Shown here piece after piece: positions 16,876 through 26,019 of a stretch of 64,000 nt of DNA. The stretch is taken from positions 186,001 to 250,000 of the forward strand of contig NZ_BMDO01000007.1 of NCBI RefSeq assembly GCF_014635825.1, given 5' to 3'. The translations under genes and the position numbers were made by a program. Each line of letters starts with the position of its first letter. The first letter of the stretch is position 1. Below the pieces are notes generated by a model, which saw only the letters and a list, made by a program, of their open reading frames with translations, had not been told where the DNA came from and did not search any database. Source of the DNA: Mucilaginibacter galii. Its GTDB lineage: Bacteria > Bacteroidota > Bacteroidia > Sphingobacteriales > Sphingobacteriaceae.

Positions 16876-17736
16876 ATGAAAACGGTTAAAGATGCTTTTG
16901 ATGTGTTTAAGACAAGCTTGGCTGAGATATACACCGCTCCCGAGGCAGAAGCTATTACCAGCCTTGTAATCACTGAAGTAACAGGCCTCAGCAGGGCATC
17001 GGTCAGAGCCTTTACCGAGACGGAGCTTAATGTAGTGCAAAGCGAACGCCTACTCACTTATTTAGACGACCTAAAGACCGGCAAACCCATACAATATATT
17101 TTAGGCCATACCGAGTTTTATGGCCTACCCATTGAGGTAAATCCATCGGTGCTTATACCCCGGCCGGAGACGGAAGAACTGGTGGAATGGATCTTGCAGA
17201 CCATACCACGAAACAGCGGATACAACATCCTCGATCTGGGTACCGGAAGTGGCTGTATACCTATTGTGTTAAAATCAAAATTAATTGATAGTAAAGTATT
17301 TGCAATAGACATATCACCCTCAGCTTTAGAAACTGCTCAACGTAATGCAGCCGTTAACAAAGTGGATATTACGTTTATCGAAGCTGATATTTTAAGCCTG
17401 AAAACACCTGAAATAACCGGTCAGAAATACAATGTTATTGTAAGTAACCCACCTTATGTAACCAATGCCGATAAGCTGCAGATGCACCGGAATGTGACCG
17501 ACTTTGAGCCTCATACTGCCCTGTTTGTACCGGACCATGACCCGCTGTTATTCTACAACGCCATAGCCCAATTCGCTACCAATCAACTGGTGAAAGGGGG
17601 TAATTTATTCTTCGAAATCAATGAAAGTTACGGGGCGGAAACGGTTGACATGCTCGTCAAAAAAGGTTTTCAGCACATTGAACTGCGGCAGGATATGGCA
17701 GGTAAAGACCGAATGATCAGGGCGATTTTGCTTTAA
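16876..17736 (+). CDS. prmC: Peptide chain release factor N5-glutamine methyltransferase
   Basis: Methylates the glutamine of the GGQ motif in release factors RF1 and RF2 using S-adenosylmethionine. From the ATG at 16876 it has 286 residues. A helical N-terminal domain (about 1-85) binds the release factor. The methyltransferase fold follows, with DLGTGSG at 120-126 for SAM and the catalytic NPPY at 191-194. Two earlier in-frame ATGs (16831, 16861) lie in or upstream of the promoter and would give a Cys-rich, non-homologous extension. It diverges from ribD, with only 33 bp between the two start codons. Confidence 0.94.
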   Translation: MKTVKDAFDVFKTSLAEIYTAPEAEAITSLVITEVTGLSRASVRAFTETELNVVQSERLLTYLDDLKTGKPIQYILGHTEFYGLPIEVNPSVLIPRPETEELVEWILQTIPRNSGYNILDLGTGSGCIPIVLKSKLIDSKVFAIDISPSALETAQRNAAVNKVDITFIEADILSLKTPEITGQKYNVIVSNPPYVTNADKLQMHRNVTDFEPHTALFVPDHDPLLFYNAIAQFATNQLVKGGNLFFEINESYGAETVDMLVKKGFQHIELRQDMAGKDRMIRAILL

Positions 17737-17839
17737 AAAGTTACTTAAAAATTCATATTTCTTCAAAAAACTTCATATTTCCTCATGTATTGAAGTCCTT
17801 AAAAACGTTTGAATAAAGTAGGGAAATTTCAAACAAAAG

Positions 17840-18739
17840 TTAGCTCCTGGGGTGATATTGGATGATGGTGCTCTTCAAATAATCCCGGTCCAAGTGGGTG
17901 TAAATTTCGGTGGTGGTTATGCTTTCGTGACCCAGCATTTCCTGAACGGCGCGCAGGTCGGCGCCACGTTCTATAAGATGCGTAGCAAAGGAATGCCTAA
18001 AGGTATGCGGACTTATCTTTTTCTTCAGCCCTATCCGCGTAGCCAGTTGCTTGATCAGCATAAAAATGAACTCGCGGGTAAGCCTGGTACCTCTGCGGCC
18101 TAAAAATACGATGTCCTCCTCGCCCTTGTTAATTTTTGCATGTACCCGGCTGTGCTCCAGCCATAATTGCAGGGCTTTGATGGCGGTGTGACTAATAGGC
18201 ACCAGCCTTTCTTTATTGCCTTTACCTGTTACTTTGATAAATTCAATATCCAGGTACAAATTAGAGATCTTGAGCTCAGTTAGCTCCGAAACACGCAGGC
18301 CACAACTGTACAGCAGTTCCAGGATGGCTTTGTTACGGGTACCATCAGGTTTGGAAAGATCAATGGCGGCAATTAGCTCATTAATTTCTTCATAGCTCAG
18401 GGTATCGGGCAGTTTACGCGTAATGCGCGGAGATTCTAACAATTCAGAAGGGTCGGCGCTGATCATATCCTCGATCAGCATAAATTTGTAGAAGGATTTT
18501 ATCCCTGAAAGAATACGTGCCTGGGTTGAGGGAATCATGCCCAATTCGTTTATCCACTGTATAAACTCACGCAAATCATCCAGCACAATGGCATTTGGTT
18601 TAAGCACAACAGGCTTACTTTCAGCAAACTCTCTCAACCTACCTATATCTCGGCTATAGGCTTCAATAGAGTTAGCCGACAGCGACCTTTCGAGCTTTAA
18701 ATAATTTTGAAATCCTTTAACTGCCGACTGCCAATCCAC
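17840..18739 (-). CDS. xerD: Site-specific tyrosine recombinase XerD
   Basis: Chromosome-dimer-resolving recombinase acting with XerC at dif. The 299-residue protein has a SAM-like core-binding domain (about 1-95) and the catalytic domain. All six active-site residues are in place: Arg149 (CGLRVSEL), Lys173, His245 and Arg248 (SPHTFRHS), His271 (LGHES) and Tyr280 (EIYTHLD). The start codon is GTG at 18737-18739; no ATG fits the family N-terminus. No mobile-element genes flank it, so it is the housekeeping enzyme rather than an integrase. Confidence 0.94.
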   Translation of the reverse strand: MDWQSAVKGFQNYLKLERSLSANSIEAYSRDIGRLREFAESKPVVLKPNAIVLDDLREFIQWINELGMIPSTQARILSGIKSFYKFMLIEDMISADPSELLESPRITRKLPDTLSYEEINELIAAIDLSKPDGTRNKAILELLYSCGLRVSELTELKISNLYLDIEFIKVTGKGNKERLVPISHTAIKALQLWLEHSRVHAKINKGEEDIVFLGRRGTRLTREFIFMLIKQLATRIGLKKKISPHTFRHSFATHLIERGADLRAVQEMLGHESITTTEIYTHLDRDYLKSTIIQYHPRS

Positions 18740-18861
18740 CCTGTTTTAGTTTTAGTGTTTTTATAGTTAAGTTTGAAGGGTAACAACCACTTGGCTGCTG
18801 CCTTTAATACAAAGCAAATAACGGCTTAAATAGCTACATCATTACTTATTAAATTATCCTG

Positions 18862-19281
18862 ATGAAAATACAGATCATCAACGGGCCAAATTTAAACCTG
18901 TTGGGCATAAGAGAAAAATCTATTTATGGCGATGCCAGCTTTGAAAGCTATTTTACCACACTGCAGCAACGTTACCCCAACCATGAGTTAAGCTATTACC
19001 AAAGCAACAAAGAGGGCGAACTGATAGATAAACTGCATGAAGTTGGTTTTGACTTTGATGGCATCATTTTGAATGCAGGCGCCTACACGCATACCTCTAT
19101 TGCTATTGCCGATGCCATTGCGGCCATCAATACCCCGGTTATTGAAGTGCATATTTCCAATGTACATAAACGCGAGTCGTTCAGGCATCACTCCTATCTT
19201 TCAGCTAATTGTAAAGGTATTATTGTGGGTTTTGGGCTGGATGGGTACAGGTTGGCGTTGGAGAGTTTATTTGCATCTTAA
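18862..19281 (+). CDS. aroQ: Type II 3-dehydroquinate dehydratase
   Basis: Dehydrates 3-dehydroquinate to 3-dehydroshikimate in the shikimate pathway. The 139-residue protein has the type II signatures: GPNLNLLGIRE near 7-17, YQSNKEGELIDKLHE near 46-60, NAGAYTHTSIAI near 71-82 and HISNVHKRESFRHHSYLS near 98-115, which contains the catalytic histidine. It diverges from xerD across 122 bp and stands alone. Confidence 0.96.
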   Translation: MKIQIINGPNLNLLGIREKSIYGDASFESYFTTLQQRYPNHELSYYQSNKEGELIDKLHEVGFDFDGIILNAGAYTHTSIAIADAIAAINTPVIEVHISNVHKRESFRHHSYLSANCKGIIVGFGLDGYRLALESLFAS

Positions 19282-19633
19282 ATTTATGACTTCAATGAGT
19301 CCGAAGTAGTCTTTCCCTTTGCCCTCAAGATGAGCTCCCGACCAGATGCGCTGGCTAGGCCGACACCTATTTTTAAACATTTAAAATACAACGTAACATA
19401 GTGCGCCTCTAAATCCCTCCCTTGGGAGGGCAGGGAGGGGTTTAATGATGCGACTCACCAACCTTCGTCTAAACCCAAGCCAGCCGCCCCCCTCCCCGTG
19501 TGAAAGAATTGAAAACCAACAACTATTTTTTCCAAAGAGATTTGGCGCACTTTAGAAGCTTTTACACAACCTAAGTCAAGCGCTTTTCGTATATAACCGT
19601 TATACACTCATCAACTGATACTTAGCTGCTGCA
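19282..19633. other. Intergenic region with C-rich palindrome, no gene seen
   Basis: About 350 bp between aroQ and the MscS gene. The one clear structure is the C-rich palindromic repeat at 19409-19444. No ORF looks like protein, no tRNA is seen, and no firm promoter box was found. Confidence 0.5.
19409..19444 (+). repeat. C-rich palindromic repeat, copy 1
   Basis: CCCTCCC-TT-GGGAGGG is followed by CAGGGAGGGG and flanked by TAAA/TTTA. Related copies occur at 32388-32441, 32475-32505, 45316-45352 and 45367-45403, always between genes. Confidence 0.7.
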
Positions 19634-22138
19634 ATGCGTAAAAATTTCCTAATCCGGATACTCACTTTATCTTTTTTTATAGGTCTTGCTTTTTCTACAG
19701 AAAGCCAGGCGCAATCCAAAACCAAGCGTGCACGTACAGTAAGCGATTCACTGCGGGCGGCCATACTTCGCCGCGATTCGATGATGAGGTATTACCGCAC
19801 CTCTGATACATCGACCAATAATTTACTTCAACGTATTGAGTATTATACACTGTCTTTCAACCAAATAAGCACAAGGCTGGGTAAAGGACTTGACACTACG
19901 GAGATTAGCGCACAACTGCCCCGAACCGAAAAACTTAACACCGTAGTACGCAATCTTATTGTGCGCGACAGGTCGGGCACGCTACGTTACCTCTACGCCA
20001 TTCGGGATATTTTAAACAAGCAGCAAGACCGGCTGGATATTTGGCAAGACAAGCTCAAAGAAATTAACGAGAAACTGGCCGATATAGACGAGCAAATAAA
20101 CCAGATAGGTAAAGACTCTATATTTCGTATTTTCCCGGCCGATAGCACCCTGCGTCTTACCTTTTTACAGCAGCGCAGCAGTATAGAACTTAAAGCTCAA
20201 AAGCTCGACGAGCTCAACAAGAAAGCCTTATTGCGTATCGGACTGATGCAAAACCGGGTAACATCGGCTTACATATCCATCATCGAAGAAAAAGATCTTA
20301 TTAATACCAAGATCAGGAATTTTAGCATTAACTCGCTTAATTGCGAATATGGCTACATATGGGCTATGACACCTGCCCATGGCACCACTTTCGTTTCATC
20401 ATTTGAGCGCACGCTGAACATGAATATGCGGCTGTTTAATCTGCTCAACGGCGAATCGTACATGCATTTAGTGAGCTTAATGATTTTGGTTGGGTTCTTT
20501 TGCTGGGTATTTTTTAACCGCCGCAAGATCATCAAAACTAAAAAAGGCGCTAAAGATATACTCGAGCAAACCAATTACATTTCTATTTACCCGGTGGCGG
20601 TGTCGTTCCTTGTCGCATCGCTCATTATGCCTTACTTGTACGACCAGCCGCCGATGGTATTCCTGGAAAGCATTTTTATAGTGACGATGATTTGCTTGCT
20701 TTACCTCACCCGTAAAACTTGTCCGTTGCCGCCGTTCAAATACCTGCGCCTGCTATTTTGGCTTACGGTGGTGTTCAGCATCAGCAATTTATTTATAGAG
20801 GTATCTAACGTAGACCGTATCGTATTTTTGTTGCTTACCGCAGCTACCGTTTGGATAACCTATCGGTTTGTGAATCAACTTGACACCACGCATGAAAGCT
20901 ATATTCCTTACAGCCGCTTTGCTTTATGGGCGCTTATTGTTTTAGAAGTAATAGCATCGGTACTCAATATAGCAGGGCGCTTTAGCCTGTCTAAAATTAT
21001 TGGGGTTACGGCACTTTACAACTTTTGGTTGGCCATTAGCTTATACTACTTTGTGCAAATATTGGTACAAAGCCTCTTTTTACAGTTGGAAGCCAATAAG
21101 GTAGATAAAGACAGCATTAGCTCTTATCTTGATTTTAAGTTACTACAGGGCAAATTTAAGAGCATTATCAATATCATAGCAATTGTGATGTGGGTGGTTA
21201 TCCTGCTCCAGAATTTGAGTGTAGAGGATGGTGTTTTTGATTTGGCTGGCAGTTTCCTTAACCAATCGCGTAAACTGGGTGGCACATTGTTCACCTTTGG
21301 CAGCATTATTATTTTTGTGGGCGTTATTTGGTTAGCCAGCATATTGGCACGTGTTATTACTTATTTTTATGATTTTGCAGGTCAGCATAGGGCCACCACT
21401 TCGGCTCAACGTAAAACGCGTACCTCGCTCCTGCTCATTCGTATCGGCATTTTCAGCGTCGGCTTTTTGCTGGCCGTGGGTGCATCGGGTTTTCCGTTAG
21501 ATAAGATCACCATCATTATTAGTGCCCTGGGTGTGGGTGTGGGTTTCGGTTTACAAAACATTGTAAACAACCTGGTATCGGGCTTGATACTGGCTTTTGA
21601 AAAACCGGTGCAGGTGGGCGATGTTATTGAGGTGGCCAATCACTCGGGCACTATTAAAGAAATTGGAATACGTTCGAGCAAAATATCAACAGGTAACGGT
21701 GCCGAAATAATTATCCCTAACGGCGATTTGATATCTCAGCACGTAATTAACTGGACGTTAAGCGATAATAACCGCCAAGTTGAACTTTCTATTAGTGTAG
21801 CTCATGGTTGTGATGTTGACCAGGTAAAGAATATTTTAAGGAAGGTGATGGCATACCGGGAAGATATTATGCTAAATCCCGAGCCGATGGTGTTCCTGGA
21901 TACACTAACACAAACCGCTGTTAACTTCAAGGTACAGTTTTGGGCCGCCGATATTTCCATGTGGCAGCAGCTAAAGAGCCGCGTGTTGTCCAGTATATAT
22001 AAAGCGTTTGAAAACGAGGGCATTGAAATGCCACCACCTAAGCAAGAGGTTTTTGTACAGCTCCCCAACTCCGATGCGCCTACCCCCGAGGGAACCACGC
22101 CACCGGCTAATGAAAATCCTTTGAATCCAAATCCGTAA
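19634..22138 (+). CDS. MscS-family mechanosensitive ion channel
   Basis: Large MscS-type channel of 834 residues that would release solutes on hypo-osmotic shock. It begins with a signal peptide (about 1-26, ending QAQS). A periplasmic helical region with coiled-coil character follows (about 30-240), then about ten membrane helices. The MscS channel domain runs from about 600 to 810, with the pore helix GVGVGFGLQNIVNNLVSGL near 630 and VQVGDVIEV, NGDLISQHVINWT downstream. The C-terminus is Pro/Asn-rich. The size is typical of the MscK/YbdG-like Bacteroidetes group rather than small MscS. Its last 32 bp overlap the end of the convergent glycosyltransferase. Confidence 0.9.
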   Translation: MRKNFLIRILTLSFFIGLAFSTESQAQSKTKRARTVSDSLRAAILRRDSMMRYYRTSDTSTNNLLQRIEYYTLSFNQISTRLGKGLDTTEISAQLPRTEKLNTVVRNLIVRDRSGTLRYLYAIRDILNKQQDRLDIWQDKLKEINEKLADIDEQINQIGKDSIFRIFPADSTLRLTFLQQRSSIELKAQKLDELNKKALLRIGLMQNRVTSAYISIIEEKDLINTKIRNFSINSLNCEYGYIWAMTPAHGTTFVSSFERTLNMNMRLFNLLNGESYMHLVSLMILVGFFCWVFFNRRKIIKTKKGAKDILEQTNYISIYPVAVSFLVASLIMPYLYDQPPMVFLESIFIVTMICLLYLTRKTCPLPPFKYLRLLFWLTVVFSISNLFIEVSNVDRIVFLLLTAATVWITYRFVNQLDTTHESYIPYSRFALWALIVLEVIASVLNIAGRFSLSKIIGVTALYNFWLAISLYYFVQILVQSLFLQLEANKVDKDSISSYLDFKLLQGKFKSIINIIAIVMWVVILLQNLSVEDGVFDLAGSFLNQSRKLGGTLFTFGSIIIFVGVIWLASILARVITYFYDFAGQHRATTSAQRKTRTSLLLIRIGIFSVGFLLAVGASGFPLDKITIIISALGVGVGFGLQNIVNNLVSGLILAFEKPVQVGDVIEVANHSGTIKEIGIRSSKISTGNGAEIIIPNGDLISQHVINWTLSDNNRQVELSISVAHGCDVDQVKNILRKVMAYREDIMLNPEPMVFLDTLTQTAVNFKVQFWAADISMWQQLKSRVLSSIYKAFENEGIEMPPPKQEVFVQLPNSDAPTPEGTTPPANENPLNPNP

Positions 22139-23276
22139 AGTGTGTTTTCTTCTTCACAAAAAACTGGGTCACGATACTGCGTTTGTACAAGCCAGCAAGG
22201 TTCGGGGACTTAGGGGTATTTAGGGTGCGGGGTGCGGGGATTTGAGGTGCGGAGTGCGAGGTTTCGGGGTGCGAGGTGCTGCCGTTTATTTGCGATACGT
22301 CCGTTACAGAACCTCGCTCCTCTTTCTTCACTCCAACTACTTCACTCCCCGCTCTAAAAACCTCGCTCCCCGCACCTCGAAACAGGCTTCTTACAAAGCT
22401 TTGATGGGCTTTGCTTACGGCCCAGGCATCTTTGCGTTTACCTTCGCCTAAAAACCGTAGGAGGGCTATCAGATCGAGCCACATGCGCGTGCCTATTACC
22501 ACGCTGGCACGCATGGCAGGCATATTTTTTTTAATAAGCCAAAGATTGTTGCGAAAATTGAGGTAAGTTTTGAATGGATTTTCGGTATTAAGCGTGCCGC
22601 CGCCTACGTGGTACACGGTAGACTGGGCGCAGTACATGATCTTGTAACCTATATTCTTCAATCGCCAGCACAGGTCAATTTCTTCCATGTGGGCAAAAAA
22701 ACGCTCATCAAAACCGCCGGCCTCAAACCAGCAGCTACTGCGAATAAACAGCGCCGCGCCCGATGCCCAAAATATTTCGCCCGATTGTTCGTACTGTCCC
22801 CTGTCTTCTTCAACCTCGTAAAATAAGCGCCCGCGGCAAAACGGATAACCCAGCTTATCTATATAGCCACCGGCTGCGCCTGCATGCTCAAAATAATTTT
22901 TACGGTCGTAAGCCTTAATTTTGGGTGCGGCAGCAGCAATAATGCTATCACTTTCCATCAGCTGTATAATAGGCGCTATCCAGTTGGGAGTAACTTCAAT
23001 GTCGGAGTTCAGCAGTATATAGTAATCGGCCTTCACCTGGTTAACTACCCGGTTATAACCGCCGGTGTAGCCGTAATTTTCATCATTTTGTATTACGGTG
23101 ACCTGGTTAGTGTACCGCGATCTTAAAAACTCCACCGAACCATCGGTTGAGCCGTTATCGCCCACTACAATCTCCAGGTTTGGCCAGTTTGATTGCAGTA
23201 CCGAGGGTAAAAATTGCTGTAAAAATTTAAGGCCGTTCCAGTTTAATATAACAACAGCAACTTTAGGTTCATTCAT
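22107..23276 (-). CDS. Family 2 glycosyltransferase with repeat-derived insert
   Basis: Inverting GT-A glycosyltransferase, probably acting on surface polysaccharide or lipid-linked sugar at the inner membrane. It has 389 residues. The N-terminal nucleotide-sugar domain shows ILNWNGLKFL at about 10-19, GDNGSTDGSVEFL near 39-51 and a DxD-like LNSDIE near 94-99. The acceptor-side motif FFAHMEEIDLCWRLK is near 200. Residues from about 297 to 357 are Ser/Pro/Glu-rich and encoded by a GC-rich palindromic repeat. The sequence then returns to a family-like tail (NLAGLYKRSIVTQFF). The insert seems to have been tolerated in frame. It follows the acyltransferase by 4 bp in one operon. Confidence 0.88.
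   Translation of the reverse strand: MNEPKVAVVILNWNGLKFLQQFLPSVLQSNWPNLEIVVGDNGSTDGSVEFLRSRYTNQVTVIQNDENYGYTGGYNRVVNQVKADYYILLNSDIEVTPNWIAPIIQLMESDSIIAAAAPKIKAYDRKNYFEHAGAAGGYIDKLGYPFCRGRLFYEVEEDRGQYEQSGEIFWASGAALFIRSSCWFEAGGFDERFFAHMEEIDLCWRLKNIGYKIMYCAQSTVYHVGGGTLNTENPFKTYLNFRNNLWLIKKNMPAMRASVVIGTRMWLDLIALLRFLGEGKRKDAWAVSKAHQSFVRSLFRGAGSEVFRAGSEVVGVKKEERGSVTDVSQINGSTSHPETSHSAPQIPAPRTLNTPKSPNLAGLYKRSIVTQFFVKKKTHFTDLDSKDFH
22216..22384. repeat. GC-rich palindromic repeat inside the glycosyltransferase gene
   Basis: Arms 22244-22264 and 22358-22378 are inverted copies matching at 19 of 21 positions. The left side also holds several direct GGTGCGG/GGTGCGAGG units. This looks like an intergenic-type repeat that lies within coding sequence. 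Confidence 0.7.
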
Positions 23277-23280
23277 TACT

Positions 23281-24159
23281 TTATATCGTTGGCTTAAATT
23301 TCCACCTGCGGTGAGACCATAGCCAATATTGGGGTTCTTCTCTAATTACATTTTCAAGGTACTGCACATGCGCGTTAGTGATCTCGTACTCGGCAGTAAG
23401 CTTGGGGTTATCAAACAAAGGTACGAATGTACACGAGTAATAACCACGTTTTACGCGCCTTACATCACAAAAAACCACCAGGCTATCGGTAGCTTTGGCC
23501 AGCTTTTCAACACCTAAAAATACGGCTGTGGGTTGGTTTAAAAAATTGGTAAAGTACACGGCTTCCTCGCGCGATGGGGTTTGATCGCCGGCCAGCACCG
23601 TAAACGTCACCTCATGCCTGTGCGACACAATTTTGCGAAAGGTATTTTTCATGGGTACCAAATATGCGCCAAAACGTGTACGCAGGTTATAAAAAAAACG
23701 GTCAAATACCTCGTTAGACAAAGGCTTGTAAGCAATAATGCAGGGCCGCTCGGTAATTAAACCCATGCGCAGGCAGCCGCTTTCCCAGTTACCATAATGC
23801 CCAACTGCGCCTATAATACTTTTACCTTTTTTAAAAGCGGCGTTATCCAGCATTTGCCGGTTCTCTATTCGCACCCTTTTTATTACCTCTTCTTGAGAGA
23901 GGGTAGTGAGTTTTATAGTCTCCACAATTAAATCGGCCAGGAAACGGAAGTACTTCTTTTCAATGCTTTGCCGCTCTGCCAACGACTTTTCGGGAAAAGC
24001 GTTGGCCAGGTTTTGCTGCACCACTTTGCGGCGGTAATGCGTTACGTGGTAAAGTAAAAAGAAGAGCACATCGGCAATGAGGTATAATATAAAGTAAGGC
24101 AGTAAGGAGACCAGGTATAGCAAACCGACACCTAAGCTGGAAAAACCTTTCTTTATCAT
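23281..24159 (-). CDS. Lysophospholipid/lipid A acyltransferase family protein (LpxL/HtrB-like)
   Basis: Inner-membrane acyltransferase that probably adds a secondary acyl chain to lipid A or an ornithine-type lipid. The 292-residue protein has an N-terminal membrane helix (about 8-38) and the HX4E catalytic motif His121-Glu126 in VGHYGNWE. GDQTPSREEA near 197 and the C-terminal PQYWLWSHRRWK are typical of the LpxL/HtrB group. The exact acceptor cannot be told from sequence. It is the first gene of a pair with the glycosyltransferase and diverges from wbqC. Confidence 0.9.
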   Translation of the reverse strand: MIKKGFSSLGVGLLYLVSLLPYFILYLIADVLFFLLYHVTHYRRKVVQQNLANAFPEKSLAERQSIEKKYFRFLADLIVETIKLTTLSQEEVIKRVRIENRQMLDNAAFKKGKSIIGAVGHYGNWESGCLRMGLITERPCIIAYKPLSNEVFDRFFYNLRTRFGAYLVPMKNTFRKIVSHRHEVTFTVLAGDQTPSREEAVYFTNFLNQPTAVFLGVEKLAKATDSLVVFCDVRRVKRGYYSCTFVPLFDNPKLTAEYEITNAHVQYLENVIREEPQYWLWSHRRWKFKPTI

Positions 24160-24202
24160 TACTTTCGCAGAAACATTTAAAGCACAAACATAAAGAATTT
24201 AT

Positions 24203-24814
24203 ATGATGGAAAAAGGCGCCCTCTTACCGCTCTTTTATTTACCCCCGGTAAGTTATTTTAAAGCCCTGAACCAGTATAAGCCCAATATATTGATAGAAAA
24301 GCACGAGCATTTTCCTAAGCAAACATACCGCAACCGGGCCAACATTTACTCGCCCGATGGTGCGCTTACGCTGGTGGTACCGGTGGTAAAAGGTTCCAAG
24401 GTGCATACCCCAACTCATGAGGTAAAGATCAGCAACGATTTTAGGTGGCAGCGTTTACACTGGATGAGTTTGGAGTCGTGCTACAGGCGGTCGGCCTATT
24501 TTGAGTTTTACGAAGATGGTTTTGCTCGCTTTTACCAGCAGCGGTTTGATAACCTATTTGAATACAACCAGGAATTACTGACCATGATTCTTAAGTTTTT
24601 AAAGATGCCCATACCATTGCAGTATACCGATGAGTATCACCGCGAATATCCGGAGGCTACAGACTACCGCAATGCCATCCATCCTAAAAAAGACGCGTTG
24701 GTTGAACAAAAACCCTATTTTCAGGTTTTTGAAGAGCGCAAGGGTTTCCTTAAAGACCTGAGTATAGTAGATCTGCTGTTTAACCAAGGCCCGCAGAGCA
24801 TCAATTACCTGTAA
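24203..24814 (+). CDS. WbqC family protein
   Basis: Member of the WbqC-like family (PF08889), found in O-antigen and surface-polysaccharide loci and sometimes in tRNA-modification contexts; the biochemical role is not settled. The 203-residue protein has the N-terminal LLPLFYLPPVSYF motif, then the EHFPKQTYRNRANIYSPDG region near 35-53, and DFRWQRLHWMSLESCYRRSAYFEFY near 78-102. Two adjacent ATGs (24203 and 24206) are possible starts. It ends 4 bp before corA, so the two are cotranscribed. Confidence 0.85.
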   Translation: MMEKGALLPLFYLPPVSYFKALNQYKPNILIEKHEHFPKQTYRNRANIYSPDGALTLVVPVVKGSKVHTPTHEVKISNDFRWQRLHWMSLESCYRRSAYFEFYEDGFARFYQQRFDNLFEYNQELLTMILKFLKMPIPLQYTDEYHREYPEATDYRNAIHPKKDALVEQKPYFQVFEERKGFLKDLSIVDLLFNQGPQSINYL

Positions 24815-24818
24815 ATAA

Positions 24819-25943
24819 ATGACCGCCATAGATTATAAGCGCGTAAAGCTGCACCGTCGTACCAGCAACGTAGGCGACAAGCCCGGTACCATTCGCGTGC
24901 CTGAGGGTGCCCTGAAACCACGGATAAAAATATATTCTTACAATGACAAAGAGCTGGTAAAATCGGAAGGTGAAAGCATAAAAACCATCTTAGATCAACT
25001 CGGCCATTGCAATGATCACACGCATTGGATAAAGATAAATGGTTTGGGAGATGCTGCATTGATTGAAGAAATTGGCGAGCGACTCAACATTAACGACCTG
25101 GTGCTTGAAGATATTATGAATACGCATCAGCGTTCAAAATTTGATGAATTTGACGAATACGTGTTTGCCACCGGCCGCCTTATAACCTGTAACGATAAAT
25201 GCGATCTGGATAATACGCAGCTATCGGTTATCGTGAAAGATAACATGGTAATTAGTTTTGAAGAAAACTATGAGCAAAACTTTGAAGGTCTGGAAAAACG
25301 TATTAATGTAAATAAAAGCCCTATCCGCAATTTAGGGCCGGGCTTTATTTGCTATGCCCTTTTTGATACCGTGATAGACTGGTATTTTGTGGCGCTTAAC
25401 CAAATTGGCGAAAGCATGGAAGCCATTGAAGATCGTATTTACGAAAATGCCAACAAAAGCATTATGTACGATACCCAGCACCTCAAGCGTACACTTATTG
25501 TACTGCGGCGCGCTGCCTGGCCAGAGCGCGACAAGATCAACGACATGATCCGCACCGAAAGCCCGCTCATTACTAAGGAAACCAAAACTTACCTGCGCGA
25601 CGCATACGACCACTGTATCCAGATCATTGACCTGATAGAAAGTTATAAGGAAATAAGCGCCAGCAACATGGATTTGTATCTGAGCATGGTAAGCAACCGC
25701 ATGAACGAGATCATGAAGGTGCTCACCATTATATCGGTCATCTTTATCCCGCTAACCTTTGTGGCCGGCGTATACGGCATGAACTTCGCTCCTGCCGACC
25801 CGCATACGAATAAATCACTCCCGCTAAACATGCCCGAGCTGTATGAACCGCATGGCTACCTGTATTGCGTAGGCATTATGGTGTTCATTGGCTTAATACA
25901 ACTGTTGTTCTTTTGGAAAAAAGGCTGGTTTAACCGGCTTTAA
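24819..25943 (+). CDS. corA: Magnesium/cobalt transporter CorA
   Basis: Pentameric divalent-cation channel of the inner membrane. The 374-residue protein has the long cytoplasmic alpha/beta domain and stalk helix, and two C-terminal membrane helices. The signature GMN is at residues 320-322 (VYGMNF), between the two helices, and the C-terminus is basic (WKKGWFNRL). It starts 4 bp after wbqC. MgtE is also encoded in the window, so the organism has two independent magnesium uptake systems. Confidence 0.95.
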   Translation: MTAIDYKRVKLHRRTSNVGDKPGTIRVPEGALKPRIKIYSYNDKELVKSEGESIKTILDQLGHCNDHTHWIKINGLGDAALIEEIGERLNINDLVLEDIMNTHQRSKFDEFDEYVFATGRLITCNDKCDLDNTQLSVIVKDNMVISFEENYEQNFEGLEKRINVNKSPIRNLGPGFICYALFDTVIDWYFVALNQIGESMEAIEDRIYENANKSIMYDTQHLKRTLIVLRRAAWPERDKINDMIRTESPLITKETKTYLRDAYDHCIQIIDLIESYKEISASNMDLYLSMVSNRMNEIMKVLTIISVIFIPLTFVAGVYGMNFAPADPHTNKSLPLNMPELYEPHGYLYCVGIMVFIGLIQLLFFWKKGWFNRL

Positions 25944-26019
25944 GGCAGCTTCTTAAAGAAGCTTGACTTTGTATGCGCCGCTTTGTTGAGTCTTCGACGG
26001 CCCTAACAGGTTTCTTTTC

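Noticed and set aside
16843..17040. 66-codon N-terminal extension of RibD
   Set aside because: It runs antisense to prmC, has no homology pattern, and the promoter lies at its end.
17840..18739. Integrase of a mobile element
   Set aside because: The tyrosine recombinase has the XerD layout and lies between housekeeping genes, with no attachment repeats or cargo.
19282..19633. Possible structured RNA or tRNA in the aroQ-MscS gap
   Set aside because: Only the C-rich palindrome is visible; no cloverleaf or known riboswitch core could be drawn.
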